Assembly (NCBI GenBank): GCA_017353855.1
Contig: JAFMSA010000138.1
Span: forward strand, 1-8,742
Direction: 5' to 3'
DNA: 8,742 bases
From: Alphaproteobacteria bacterium
GTDB taxonomy: Bacteria; Pseudomonadota; Alphaproteobacteria; ATCC43930; CGMCC-115725
Positions within the stretch are counted from its first letter, which is position 1. Each line of letters begins with the position of its first letter. The notes beneath the pieces are model-generated. The model searched no databases. It was not told where the DNA came from and saw nothing but the letters and a program-made list of their open reading frames with translations. Below, in pieces: positions 1 to 7,087 of this stretch. The position numbers and the translations under genes are program-made.

Positions 1-2
1 TT

Positions 3-1565
3 CCCGGCATGGTGCATGCGCGCGTCGTCAGACCGCCGAGCTATCGCGCAAGCTTGCGCGGCGTAAACACAAAAGATGTGGAACGCTTGCCGGGAGTGCT
101 GAAGCTCGTGCGCAACGGCAACTATCTGGCGGTCATTGCCGAGCGCGAGTACCAGGCGGTCACGGCGATGCAGGCTCTCGCAGCTGCGGCGAGTTGGGAC
201 GAGCAGACGGTATTGCCCGAGCAGAAGGAGATCTTTTCTTTGCTCGAGCACTTGCCGGCGGACGCGATCGTGATTCGCGAGGATCAGCCCTTCGCGTGGG
301 GAGGAGCGCGAAGCTTCGAGGCGACGTATCTCCGTCCCTACCAGATGCACGGATCGATCGGGCCGTCCTGTGCGGTCGGCCTCTTCCAGGACGGGGCACT
401 GACCCTGTGGACACACAGCCAGGGCGTTTATCCGCTGCGCAAAGCCCTTGCCGATATGCTGCACCTGGGCGAGGACCGGATCCGCTGTATCCATGCCGAA
501 GGTTCGGGATGTTACGGCCATAACGGCGCGGACGACGCGGCCGCCGATGCGGCGTTGCTGGCGCAGGCCCTGCCGGGGCGGCCGGTGCGCGTCCAGTGGA
601 TGCGCGAGCAGGAGCACCTGTGGGAGCCCTATGGGCCGGCCATGGTCAGCAAGCTGAGAGCCGCGCTCGACGACAGCGGCATGATCAGCGCCTGGCAATA
701 CGACGTCTGGAGCAATACTCACTCGACGCGCCCCGCTACGGCCGGCAATCTGATGCCGGCCTGGCTTCTCGATCCTCCCTCCTCCCCCCCGCCGCCGCGG
801 CCCATTCCGATGCCGGAAGGGGGCGGCGACCGCAATGCGATTCCGCTCTATAATATTCCGAAGGCTCGGGTCACGAACCACTTCATCCCGGCGATGCCGA
901 TCCGTGTTTCCGCGCTGCGTGGGCTGGGCGCCTATATGAACATCTTCTCGATCGAGAGCTCTGTCGACGATCTCGCCAAACAGGCGGGCGCCGACCCTGT
1001 CGAGTTTCGCCTGCGCCATCTGGCCGACCCGCGCGCCCGAGATGTCGTCACTGCGGCGTCCGATCGCTTCGGATGGGCCCGCTACGCGCGGGAACAGCAT
1101 CGCGGGCGGGGGTTTGCGTTTGCGCGCTACAAGAACCTCGCCGCTTACACGGCGATTGCCGTCGAGGTCGAGGTCGAACGCGAAAGCGGGCGGGTTCGGC
1201 TGATCCGCGCGGTCGCGGCGGCCGATAGCGGCCAGGCGGTCAATCCGGACGGGATCAAGAACCAGATCGAAGGCGGCATTCTCCAGTCGGCGAGCTGGAC
1301 GCTTTACGAAGCGGTGAGTTTTGACCGCACGCGGATCACGAGCGCTGATTGGAGCAGTTATCCGATCTTGCGCTTTGCGGATATCCCCGAAAGCGTGGAG
1401 GTCGATGTCGTCGACCGTCCCGGGCAGCCCTTCCTCGGCACCGGCGAGGCCGCACAGGGCCCGACTTCAGCGGCCATCGCCAATGCCCTCGCCGATGCGG
1501 CCGGCGTTCGGATCCGCGAACTGCCGCTGACGCGCGAGCGTGTCAAGGCCGCACTTGGTGTGTAG
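3..1565 (+). CDS. Molybdopterin-binding (large) subunit of a xanthine dehydrogenase/isoquinoline 1-oxidoreductase-type hydroxylase, 5' truncated by the window edge
   Basis: This enzyme class hydroxylates N-heterocycles, aldehydes or purines using water, with a molybdenum cofactor in this subunit and electrons leaving through a separate [2Fe-2S] subunit or domain. The frame is open from the first bases: codons before the first ATG (position 9) read Pro-Gly, giving PGMVHARVVRPPSY, which is internal to the a/b-hammerhead domain. The true start therefore lies to the left, and that ATG is not the start. Counting from it, the hammerhead domain spans about residues 1-67. The first Moco-binding domain follows (GSGCYGHNGADD at 165-176), then a Pro-rich stretch with EGGGDRNAIPLY, which I recall as usual in this subfamily. 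A second Moco-binding domain ends in GTGEAAQGP, whose Glu480 matches the catalytic base. The subfamily resembles IorB or nicotinate dehydrogenase large subunits; the substrate cannot be read from sequence. Small and FAD subunits are not visible and may lie upstream. Stop TAG at 1563-1565. Confidence 0.93.
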   Translation, partial: PGMVHARVVRPPSYRASLRGVNTKDVERLPGVLKLVRNGNYLAVIAEREYQAVTAMQALAAAASWDEQTVLPEQKEIFSLLEHLPADAIVIREDQPFAWGGARSFEATYLRPYQMHGSIGPSCAVGLFQDGALTLWTHSQGVYPLRKALADMLHLGEDRIRCIHAEGSGCYGHNGADDAAADAALLAQALPGRPVRVQWMREQEHLWEPYGPAMVSKLRAALDDSGMISAWQYDVWSNTHSTRPATAGNLMPAWLLDPPSSPPPPRPIPMPEGGGDRNAIPLYNIPKARVTNHFIPAMPIRVSALRGLGAYMNIFSIESSVDDLAKQAGADPVEFRLRHLADPRARDVVTAASDRFGWARYAREQHRGRGFAFARYKNLAAYTAIAVEVEVERESGRVRLIRAVAAADSGQAVNPDGIKNQIEGGILQSASWTLYEAVSFDRTRITSADWSSYPILRFADIPESVEVDVVDRPGQPFLGTGEAAQGPTSAAIANALADAAGVRIRELPLTRERVKAALGV

Positions 1566-1673
1566 CGCTGCGGGCCTGTCCCATGCGCCCGCGTGCACCC
1601 GTTCGATAATGTTTCGTGGGGTCGAAGGCCGTAACGTCGCGATCGGGACACCGTATCAGACAACAGCACGATT

Positions 1674-1680
1674 GGAGGAG
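1674..1680 (+). promoter_or_regulatory. Ribosome binding site of the PEP mutase/ICL-family lyase
   Basis: GGAGGAG lies a few bases before the ATG at 1683. This strong Shine-Dalgarno match fixes the start. The 117-base gap to the preceding stop leaves room for a promoter, but I found no convincing -35/-10 pair there. Confidence 0.75.
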
Positions 1681-1682
1681 AG

Positions 1683-2567
1683 ATGACCCAGGCCAACCGC
1701 TTTCGCGCGCTATTGCGGCGGGACGGGTTGATCGTGGCGCCCGGCGCTTATGATTGCATTACGGCCAAGCTCATCGAACAGGCAGGGTGTGCGGCAGTCT
1801 ACATGACCGGCGCCGGCACCGCGGCGACATTGGGCTACCCCGATTTCGGCCTCGTCACGATGTCCGAGATGGCGGCCAATGCGGGACGCATCACGGCCGC
1901 CGTCGATGTGCCGGTTGTCGCCGATGCCGATACCGGCTACGGGAACGAACTCAACGTGTTTCGCACGGTACGTGAGTTCGAGCGCCTCGGCGTCGCCGGC
2001 ATTCACCTCGAGGATCAGGAATTCCCGAAGAGATGCGGCCATCTCGATGGCAAGCAGATCATCCCGCGCGAGGACTACATTGCCAAGATCCGCGCCGCGG
2101 CAGCCGCGCGGCGCGATCCCGAGTTTGTGATCATCGCCCGCACCGACTCGCGTGCGCTCGCAGGACTCGACGAGGCGGTCACGCGCGCCAATGCAGCACT
2201 CGCCGCCGGAGCCGATATGGCGTTCGTCGAAGCGCCGCAAAATAAACAGGAGATCGCTGCGGTGCCGCGTCTGGTCAGGGGTCCCTGCGTCCTTAACGTT
2301 GTACGAGGCGGCAAGACACCCGATCTTGATCTGCGGGATGCTGAGGCAATGGGCTATAAGCTCGCGATTCTCCCGGGCCTCTTGATCAAGGGCGTCATCG
2401 GGGTCTGTGATCGGTTGCTTGCCGCGCTCAAGGCGAGCCAGCGCCATCCGCCACCGGTTGAGGAAATCACGTTGCCGCAGATGTTCCAGCGTCTTGGTGC
2501 CGATGACTGGGACGCCTTGCGCACTCGCTTCCGCGCGGCACCCGGCGCCTGCGAGGCCGCGGAGTAA
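1683..2567 (+). CDS. Isocitrate lyase/PEP mutase superfamily C-C lyase (oxaloacetate decarboxylase, methylisocitrate or dimethylmalate lyase-like)
   Basis: A cytosolic TIM-barrel enzyme of 294 residues, the usual length for the PrpB/PEP mutase group. Family members cleave or form C-C (or C-P) bonds next to a carboxylate: 2-methylisocitrate, 2,3-dimethylmalate, oxaloacetate or carboxyphosphonoenolpyruvate. Visible features are the Mg-binding DADTGYGN at residues 81-88, the HLEDQ strand near 108-112, and KRCGH at 116-120, whose Cys118 corresponds to the catalytic cysteine of true lyases. That cysteine argues against a PEP mutase proper and for a lyase. NVVRGGKTPDL replaces the NxTEFGKTP-type segment of canonical PrpB, so methylisocitrate specificity is doubtful. 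The gene has a strong Shine-Dalgarno sequence and is followed 7 bases after its stop by a pseudouridine synthase gene. A molybdenum hydroxylase gene lies upstream. The exact substrate is unknown. Confidence 0.9.
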   Translation: MTQANRFRALLRRDGLIVAPGAYDCITAKLIEQAGCAAVYMTGAGTAATLGYPDFGLVTMSEMAANAGRITAAVDVPVVADADTGYGNELNVFRTVREFERLGVAGIHLEDQEFPKRCGHLDGKQIIPREDYIAKIRAAAAARRDPEFVIIARTDSRALAGLDEAVTRANAALAAGADMAFVEAPQNKQEIAAVPRLVRGPCVLNVVRGGKTPDLDLRDAEAMGYKLAILPGLLIKGVIGVCDRLLAALKASQRHPPPVEEITLPQMFQRLGADDWDALRTRFRAAPGACEAAE

Positions 2568-2574
2568 TCGGCCG

Positions 2575-3261
2575 ATGCGCCCGGCAGCACTCGCGGACCG
2601 GGTCCTCTACCGCGACGGGCTCATTCTCGTCATCGACAAACCGGCCGGCATCCCGGTGCATCCGGGGCCCGGCGGCGGCCCAAATCTGGAGAGCGCCTTC
2701 GACGGCTTGCGATTCGGCCTGCCGAAGCCTCCCGCTCTCGCCCATCGGCTCGATCGCGACACCAGCGGGTGCCTTGTCCTTGGCCGTCATCCCAAAGCGT
2801 TGCGGCGCCTGGGAGCGCTGTTCGCCCGCGGCCAGGTTGAGAAGGTCTATTGGGCGGTCGTCGAGGGTCACCCGCCCGAAGCCGAGGGCCGGATCGAGAC
2901 CGGGCTCAAAAAGCTGACCCGGGGTACGGGATGGCGAATGGCGGTCGATTCCGCCGGACAGAGGGGGGTTACGGATTACCGGGTCTGCGGCGCGGCGGCA
3001 GGTCGCGCCTGGCTCGAATTGCGGCCGCGCACCGGCCGAACCCACCAGCTGCGCGTTCATTGTGCCGCGCTTGGGTGTCCGGTCGTGGGCGATCCCGTCT
3101 ATGGCGGCTCTTCGAGCGGCGAACCGCTGCAGCTTTACGCCCGATCGATCGTCCTGCCGCTATATTCCGGCCGTCCGCCGCTTAAAATCGCCGCCCCGGT
3201 CCCGCGACATATGGCCGGTGCGCTTCGGCGGCTGGGCTATGATGAGATCGTGATGGCATGA
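2575..3261 (+). CDS. RluA-family RNA pseudouridine synthase
   Basis: Isomerises uridine to pseudouridine in rRNA or tRNA. The 228-residue protein is a bare catalytic domain without an S4 RNA-binding domain, like RluA/RluC-related short members. DKPAG is at 21-25. The signature HRLDRDTSG at 57-65 carries the catalytic Asp60, the conserved KVYWAVV is at 90-96 (Tyr92), and RTGRTHQLRVH is at 152-162, followed by GDPVYGG. I chose ATG 2575 because the family N-terminus (ADRVLYRDGLILVIDKP) begins right after it. The longer reading frame back to 2407 would overlap the preceding lyase gene by 161 bases and encodes a non-conserved Arg-rich leader. A GGAG at 2561-2564, inside the end of the upstream gene, can serve as ribosome binding site. 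The stop overlaps the purB start by four bases, suggesting coupled translation. The RNA target is not deducible. Confidence 0.92.
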   Translation: MRPAALADRVLYRDGLILVIDKPAGIPVHPGPGGGPNLESAFDGLRFGLPKPPALAHRLDRDTSGCLVLGRHPKALRRLGALFARGQVEKVYWAVVEGHPPEAEGRIETGLKKLTRGTGWRMAVDSAGQRGVTDYRVCGAAAGRAWLELRPRTGRTHQLRVHCAALGCPVVGDPVYGGSSSGEPLQLYARSIVLPLYSGRPPLKIAAPVPRHMAGALRRLGYDEIVMA

Positions 3262-4571
3262 TTGCGCGCTACAGCCGCCCGGCGATGACCAGGATCTGGT
3301 CGCCGCAGAACCGCTACCGCATTTGGTTCGAGATCGAAGCCCATGCCTGCGATGCTCAGGCCGCGCTCGGCATAATCCCCGAGACTGCGGCACGCGCGGT
3401 ATGGGAGCGCGGCGCCTTCGAGGCCGAACGCATCGACGAGATCGAGCGCGAGACCCGGCACGACGTCATCGCCTTTCTGACAAACCTGGCGGAGCACGTC
3501 GGCCCCGAAGCGCGTTTCATCCATCAGGGGATGACATCGAGCGACGTGCTCGACACTTGCCTTGCGGTGCAGCTGAAACAGGCAGCCGACCTACTGCTCG
3601 CGGATTTCGAGCCGCTGCTTGCAGCGCTGAAACGCCGCGCCTTCGAGCACAAATTCACACTGACGGTTGGCCGCAGCCATGGCATCCATGCCGAGCCGAC
3701 GACGTTTGGCTTGAAGCTCGCCGGTCATTACGCCGAATTCGCGCGCAACCGGGCCCGCCTGCTTGGCGCGCGCAGAGAAGTGGCGACCTGCGCAATATCG
3801 GGTGCCGTCGGGACCTTCGCCAATATTGATCCGCGGGTCGAGGCCTATGTTGCCGACAAGCTCGGCCTCGAGCCGGAGCCGATTTCCACGCAGGTGATCC
3901 CACGCGACCGCCATGCGCAGTTTTTTGCGACCCTGGCGCTGATCGCGGCGGCGGTGGAGCGGCTCGCTATCGAGATCCGTCATCTGCAGCGCACTGAGGT
4001 CCGCGAGGCTGAGGAGTATTTCGCACCGGGCCAGAAAGGCTCCTCGGCGATGCCGCACAAGCGCAACCCGGTCCTTTCGGAAAATTTGACCGGGCTTGCC
4101 CGCCTCGTCCGCTCCGCCATTGTGCCCGCACTCGAGAACGTCGCGTTGTGGCACGAGCGTGACATCTCGCATTCCTCGGTCGAGCGGATCATCGCGCCGG
4201 ACACGACGATCGGCCTCGATTTCGCCCTCGCGCGGCTGACAGGGCTCGTCGACCGGCTGGTTGTCTATCCCGAGCACATGCGCCAGAACCTGGAATCGCT
4301 GGGCGGCCTCATCGACTCGCAGCGGGTGCTCCTGGCGCTCACGCAGGCCGGGATGAGCCGTGAGGACGCCTACCGTGCGGTCCAGCGCAACGCAATGGCG
4401 GGCTGGGACGGTCAGGGCCGCTTTTCGGATCTCCTGAAGCAGGACCCCGAGATCACCCGGTTCCTTGCACCGCAGACGATCGACGACCTGTTTGAGCTGG
4501 CCTACCACCTCAAACATGTCGATACGATTTTCGGCCGGGTGTTCGGCGCAGACCCCGGCTCTCCCGGATGA
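3258..4571 (+). CDS. purB: Adenylosuccinate lyase
   Basis: Catalyses two fumarate-releasing steps of purine synthesis: SAICAR to AICAR, and adenylosuccinate to AMP. At 437 residues it is the normal length for the short bacterial type. Motifs in order are TRHDV at 66-70 (His68), HQGMTSSDVLDT at 89-100, GRSHGIHAEPTTFG at 138-151 (His141), and the fumarase-superfamily signature GSSAMPHKRNP at 261-271 with the mobile-loop serines. The two histidines fall at the same numbers as the catalytic pair known in the Bacillus subtilis enzyme. The N-terminus (MIARYSRPAM, then WFEIEAHA) looks alphaproteobacterial. The ATG overlaps the upstream TGA (ATGA), so it is probably translated by re-initiation from the pseudouridine synthase. 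No other purine genes are nearby, which is common for purB. The C-terminus ends in a short Gly/Pro tail (GADPGSPG). Confidence 0.97.
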   Translation: MIARYSRPAMTRIWSPQNRYRIWFEIEAHACDAQAALGIIPETAARAVWERGAFEAERIDEIERETRHDVIAFLTNLAEHVGPEARFIHQGMTSSDVLDTCLAVQLKQAADLLLADFEPLLAALKRRAFEHKFTLTVGRSHGIHAEPTTFGLKLAGHYAEFARNRARLLGARREVATCAISGAVGTFANIDPRVEAYVADKLGLEPEPISTQVIPRDRHAQFFATLALIAAAVERLAIEIRHLQRTEVREAEEYFAPGQKGSSAMPHKRNPVLSENLTGLARLVRSAIVPALENVALWHERDISHSSVERIIAPDTTIGLDFALARLTGLVDRLVVYPEHMRQNLESLGGLIDSQRVLLALTQAGMSREDAYRAVQRNAMAGWDGQGRFSDLLKQDPEITRFLAPQTIDDLFELAYHLKHVDTIFGRVFGADPGSPG

Positions 4572-4660
4572 AGGCGGAAGCGAAGGGGTTCGTGGCGGAT
4601 CGCCATGCCATCGGCCGCTGATATTTCGCACTGACAGCGCCCGTTGGCCGGGAGCCATCC

Positions 4661-4724
4661 GGCACAGTGCCGCTCGAAGATGCACTGACTGGACATGAAC
4701 TCGGCGGGCACCCCCGACTGTGCC
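4661..4724. repeat. Palindrome GGCACAGTGCC with an inverted partner 45 bases away
   Basis: GGCACAGTGCC (4661-4671) is self-complementary around its central A. Its first eight bases recur inverted at 4717-4724 (ACTGTGCC). In addition GACTGG (4687-4692) pairs with CCAGTC (4723-4728). The arms could form alternative hairpins. There is no downstream T-run, so it is not a classic terminator. The function is unknown and chance is possible in GC-rich DNA. Confidence 0.3.
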
Positions 4725-5335
4725 AGTCCGCGCATTGCCCGCAGATCTGCCGCACAACGGGGTAAAGCCGGCCGATTGGCCCTGCAGTGCACGCGGCTGC
4801 ACAGTTGCCGCTGTCGGCTGTGACCGAATTCCGCAGGCGGCTCTTCGTGTCTTTGCCGTTGAGCCGGCGCAAGCGATACGCGCCACGGCTCTCAAAGGTG
4901 GTTCACGGGCGGGTGTGGCTGTTCGTGTTAGTGAAGACTGGCTCCGGTGACGGCTTGGCTTGTTGGTTCATCGGGCCGTTCGATTTTTCCTCAGGCCCGC
5001 GCTGTCACGGAGAGCCGTCCTGCCGGTGCAATGCTCATCGCACCACGATAGCGCGGCGGCTGACCCGGCCCGTCTCAGCGCCAGGCTTTGATGCTCGCCA
5101 TCGCCGACTGGTAGCTGGACAGATTTGCACCCGCCGTGCAGCACACGGCGCCGTCTGTGGCCGGCCGCACGCGGTCGCAGGCCGATACGACCCGGTCTCT
5201 CTTTGTCCGACTCCGCCTTCGTGGGGCGTCGCAGGCAATCAGACTGCTGCGGCATAGCGATCGGCGGCAAAGATTGCGTCGGCGGCCGTCGAGCCTGTCC
5301 GAGATGAGGCTGTTTGAGAAGCGCGCAGCCGTCGC

Positions 5336-5364
5336 TTGACTAGCCGATTGCTCGGACCTACCGT
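5336..5364 (+). promoter_or_regulatory. Candidate sigma-70-type promoter for the amidohydrolase gene
   Basis: TTGACT at 5336-5341 matches five of six -35 consensus bases. After 17 bases comes TACCGT at 5359-5364, a weak -10 (three of six). A well-conserved TTGAC with a poor -10 is common in alphaproteobacterial promoters. It would give a leader of about 70 bases before the ATG at 5440. Prediction from pattern only. Confidence 0.4.
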
Positions 5365-5425
5365 CCGCTAAACGATGACAAAGGGTCATTTTGACGCAAC
5401 CGGCCGCACACAGTCGGCGACACAC

Positions 5426-5432
5426 GGAGGAG
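5426..5432 (+). promoter_or_regulatory. Ribosome binding site of the amidohydrolase gene
   Basis: GGAGGAG sits seven bases before ATG 5440, ideal spacing, and fixes the start of the amidohydrolase. Confidence 0.8.
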
Positions 5433-5439
5433 TTCCTAG

Positions 5440-6585
5440 ATGGCGCAGTACAAGCTGATCTCGGCGGATTCCCACATCGTCGAGCCGCCCGACATGTACA
5501 CTGGCCGCATAGAGCCGAGGTTCCGCGACCGGGCGCCGCGGATGGAACGCCGCAAGACCCCGGGCGGCCGGGAATACGACGCCTGGGTGCTTGATGGCCT
5601 GCAAGTCGGCACACTGGGGGCCGTTATGCAGGCCGGGCAGCGCTTTGAGGACCCCTCGCAGATCGATTTTCTCGGCGTCTGGGAAGACGTCCGCAAGGGT
5701 GGCTACGATCCGCACGCGATGATCCGGGAGAACGAGGAAGACGGCGTGTGGGGCTCGTGCCTGCAGCCGAGTCAGGGGCTCTTCTGGTATCGCGTCCCCG
5801 ACAGCGAATTGCTGAGCGAGATTTGCCGCGTTTACAACGACTGGATTGCCGATTTCTGCAAACCCTATCCCGAGCGCCTCAAAGGGATCGGCATGCTCAA
5901 TGTCGACGATGTCGACGAGGGCTGCCAGGAGCTCGAGCGCTGCAAGAAACTGGGGCTCGTCGGGGCTTTCATCCCGGTCTCGCCGCTTCCCGACAAGCCC
6001 TACCGGCACCCCGTCTACGAGCGCCTGTGGTGGACCGCGCAGGATCTCGGGATACCGCTGTTGCTGCACATCGCGACGCCGCGCGACGGCGTTCCCGGCA
6101 ACGAATTCACGATGAATGTCGCCGAGATGACCGGCGCGGGCCGGTCGACGACGGATTACTGGGTGCGGTACTCGCTATCGGCGATGCTGTTCGCTGGCGT
6201 CTTCGACCGTTATCCGCGGCTCAAGGTCGGCTCGGTCGAGCACGAGACGGCGTGGATCCCGCACTGGCTGCAGCAGATGGATTTCACCTACCGTGAGCGG
6301 CCGGTGTTCACGAAGGGGTGGAAGTCGCGCGAGGGCCTGCTGCCGAGCGATTATTGGCGGCGCAACATGTTTGTCGAATTCATGGAGGACGAGCTCGGCG
6401 TCCAAATGCGCGACCGGATCGGCGTCGAGACGATGCTGTGGGGTAGCGACTTCCCCCACGCCGAATCGACCTGGCCGCGGTCCCAAGACTTTTTGGGGCG
6501 GATCTTTGCCGGTGTTCCGGAGGAGGATCGTCGAAAGATCACCTCGGAGAATGCCGCGAAGCTCTTCGGTTTCAGGCCGAACTAG
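5440..6585 (+). CDS. Amidohydrolase-2 family metal-dependent hydrolase/decarboxylase (ACMSD-like)
   Basis: A cytosolic TIM-barrel enzyme of 381 residues. Related proteins include ACMSD, gamma-resorcylate and 5-carboxyvanillate decarboxylases, and hydrolases of ring-fission products; they use one divalent metal, usually Zn or Mn. Metal-site features are visible in order: ISADSHIVEPP at 7-17 (Asp10 and His12 as the DxH pair), LLLHIATP with His210, VEHETAWIPHW at 267-277 (Glu268/His269), and WGSDFPHAESTWP at 334-346 with Asp337. The C-terminal DRRKITSENAAKLFGF is the usual family ending. The start is set by a strong ribosome binding site. A Rieske ferredoxin gene follows after 99 bases in the same direction, and an FAH-family gene lies further on. 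This context suggests degradation of an aromatic or related compound. Decarboxylase and hydrolase activity cannot be told apart here, and the substrate is unknown. Confidence 0.92.
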   Translation: MAQYKLISADSHIVEPPDMYTGRIEPRFRDRAPRMERRKTPGGREYDAWVLDGLQVGTLGAVMQAGQRFEDPSQIDFLGVWEDVRKGGYDPHAMIRENEEDGVWGSCLQPSQGLFWYRVPDSELLSEICRVYNDWIADFCKPYPERLKGIGMLNVDDVDEGCQELERCKKLGLVGAFIPVSPLPDKPYRHPVYERLWWTAQDLGIPLLLHIATPRDGVPGNEFTMNVAEMTGAGRSTTDYWVRYSLSAMLFAGVFDRYPRLKVGSVEHETAWIPHWLQQMDFTYRERPVFTKGWKSREGLLPSDYWRRNMFVEFMEDELGVQMRDRIGVETMLWGSDFPHAESTWPRSQDFLGRIFAGVPEEDRRKITSENAAKLFGFRPN

Positions 6586-6624
6586 CCGCTCCACCCCTCT
6601 CCCTGCGCCTGCGGGCTGACCAGC

Positions 6625-6641
6625 AGCCTGGCGAGCAGGCT
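6625..6641. other. Small hairpin between the amidohydrolase and Rieske genes
   Basis: AGCCTG-GCGAG-CAGGCT forms a perfect 6-base stem with a 5-base loop, 43 bases before the Rieske start. There is no T-run after it, so it is unlikely to be a strong terminator. It could be an intercistronic mRNA structure, or chance. Confidence 0.3.
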
Positions 6642-6662
6642 CACTCGGTGCGCGGCGGGGAC

Positions 6663-6672
6663 AAGGAGGAGG
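6663..6672 (+). promoter_or_regulatory. Ribosome binding site of the Rieske ferredoxin gene
   Basis: AAGGAGGAGG is a near-perfect anti-Shine-Dalgarno match ending 12 bases before ATG 6685. The spacing is longer than usual, but there is no closer in-frame start codon. Confidence 0.6.
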
Positions 6673-6684
6673 CCCGTTTACTGG

Positions 6685-6996
6685 ATGTCCGATGGGTTTG
6701 TTCCCGTGGCCCAGGCGGATGAGCTGCGGCCGGGCCAAATGAAATGGGTCGCCGTCAACGGCGAACGCCGGGTCTTGGCCAATGTAGATGGCGCCTTCTA
6801 TGCGATCAGCGATGTTTGCGGGCATCGCAGCGCGCCGCTGTCGCGCGGCAAGCTGCAAGGTCATCTGATCGAGTGCCCTCTGCATTTCGCACAGTTCGAT
6901 GTGCGCACCGGAGAGCTGGTTAACGGACCGGTCTCTACGGCAGTGCCGGTCTACGAAGTGCGCATCGAAGGCGACATCGTTTACGTCAAGGGCTAG
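6685..6996 (+). CDS. Rieske-type [2Fe-2S] ferredoxin, stand-alone
   Basis: A small soluble electron carrier of 103 residues, the usual size of ferredoxin components of ring-hydroxylating dioxygenases (BphF/NirD-like). The cluster ligands are clear: Cys45-Gly-His47 and Cys64-Pro-Leu-His67, with 16 residues between. LSRGKLQGHLIEC before the second pair and FDVRTGEL after it follow the family pattern. The residue after His67 is Phe (CPLHFAQFD), where I expect Gly or a small residue in most members, so the cluster pocket may differ slightly. There is no signal peptide or membrane anchor, so it is not a bc1-type Rieske protein. It lies 99 bases downstream of the amidohydrolase and may share its transcript. 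No oxygenase or reductase partner is in the window. It could serve a distant oxygenase. Confidence 0.93.
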   Translation: MSDGFVPVAQADELRPGQMKWVAVNGERRVLANVDGAFYAISDVCGHRSAPLSRGKLQGHLIECPLHFAQFDVRTGELVNGPVSTAVPVYEVRIEGDIVYVKG

Positions 6997-7024
6997 GCCC
7001 TGCTCTGACCGGCCGGAAACACCG

Positions 7025-7038
7025 TTCCAGCCCTGGAA
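7025..7038. terminator. Weak inverted repeat between convergent genes
   Basis: TTCCAG-CC-CTGGAA is a perfect short inverted repeat in the 91-base gap between the convergent Rieske and FAH-family genes. The position suits a bidirectional transcription end, but the stem is short and lacks T-runs on either side. Confidence 0.2.
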
Positions 7039-7087
7039 GCCGCAGGAGCGACGAGGCTGCCGCTCGGATGGATCGCCCGCCCTCACT

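Larger units (their letters stand above)
4572..5439. other. 868-base stretch without a supportable gene
   Basis: Frames on both strands here are short and low in recognisable motifs. Their conceptual products are Arg/Cys/Ser-rich, as expected from out-of-frame GC-rich DNA. Structure I can see: an inverted repeat TGGCG-GAT-CGCCA at 4593-4605 just after purB, which could be a weak hairpin but has no T-run; the palindrome GGCACAGTGCC at 4661-4671, whose GGCACAGT is repeated inverted as ACTGTGCC at 4717-4724; and a candidate promoter at 5336-5364. A minus-strand frame between about 4590 and 4790 is Cys-rich (for example CIFERHCAGWLPANGRCQC) but has no clear family. The region may be decayed coding DNA or a spacer between two unrelated units. 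Confidence 0.6.

Noticed and set aside
9..11. ATG as the start of the molybdenum hydroxylase subunit
   Set aside because: The preceding codons continue the family motif (PGMVHARVV), so this Met is internal and the gene begins outside the window.
1710..2447. 245-residue minus-strand frame opposite the lyase gene
   Set aside because: Shadow of the lyase. The plus-strand product has DADTGYGN and KRCGH; the minus product has no family features.
2407..2574. 56-residue N-terminal extension of the pseudouridine synthase frame
   Set aside because: It overlaps the lyase gene by 161 bases and is Arg-rich and non-conserved. ATG 2575 agrees with the family N-terminus and the coupling geometry.
3591..4895. 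434-residue minus-strand open frame opposite purB
   Set aside because: It lies almost wholly antisense to a clear purB with all catalytic motifs. Its product is Arg/Gly-rich with no family pattern, as expected from codon bias in GC-rich DNA.
4787..5257. 156-residue plus-strand frame in the gene-free stretch
   Set aside because: No ribosome binding site, no family motif, and a composition rich in Arg, Cys and Pro typical of non-coding GC-rich DNA.
6175..7086. 303-residue minus-strand frame across the amidohydrolase end and the Rieske gene
   Set aside because: It overlaps two well-supported genes on the other strand and has no recognisable motif.
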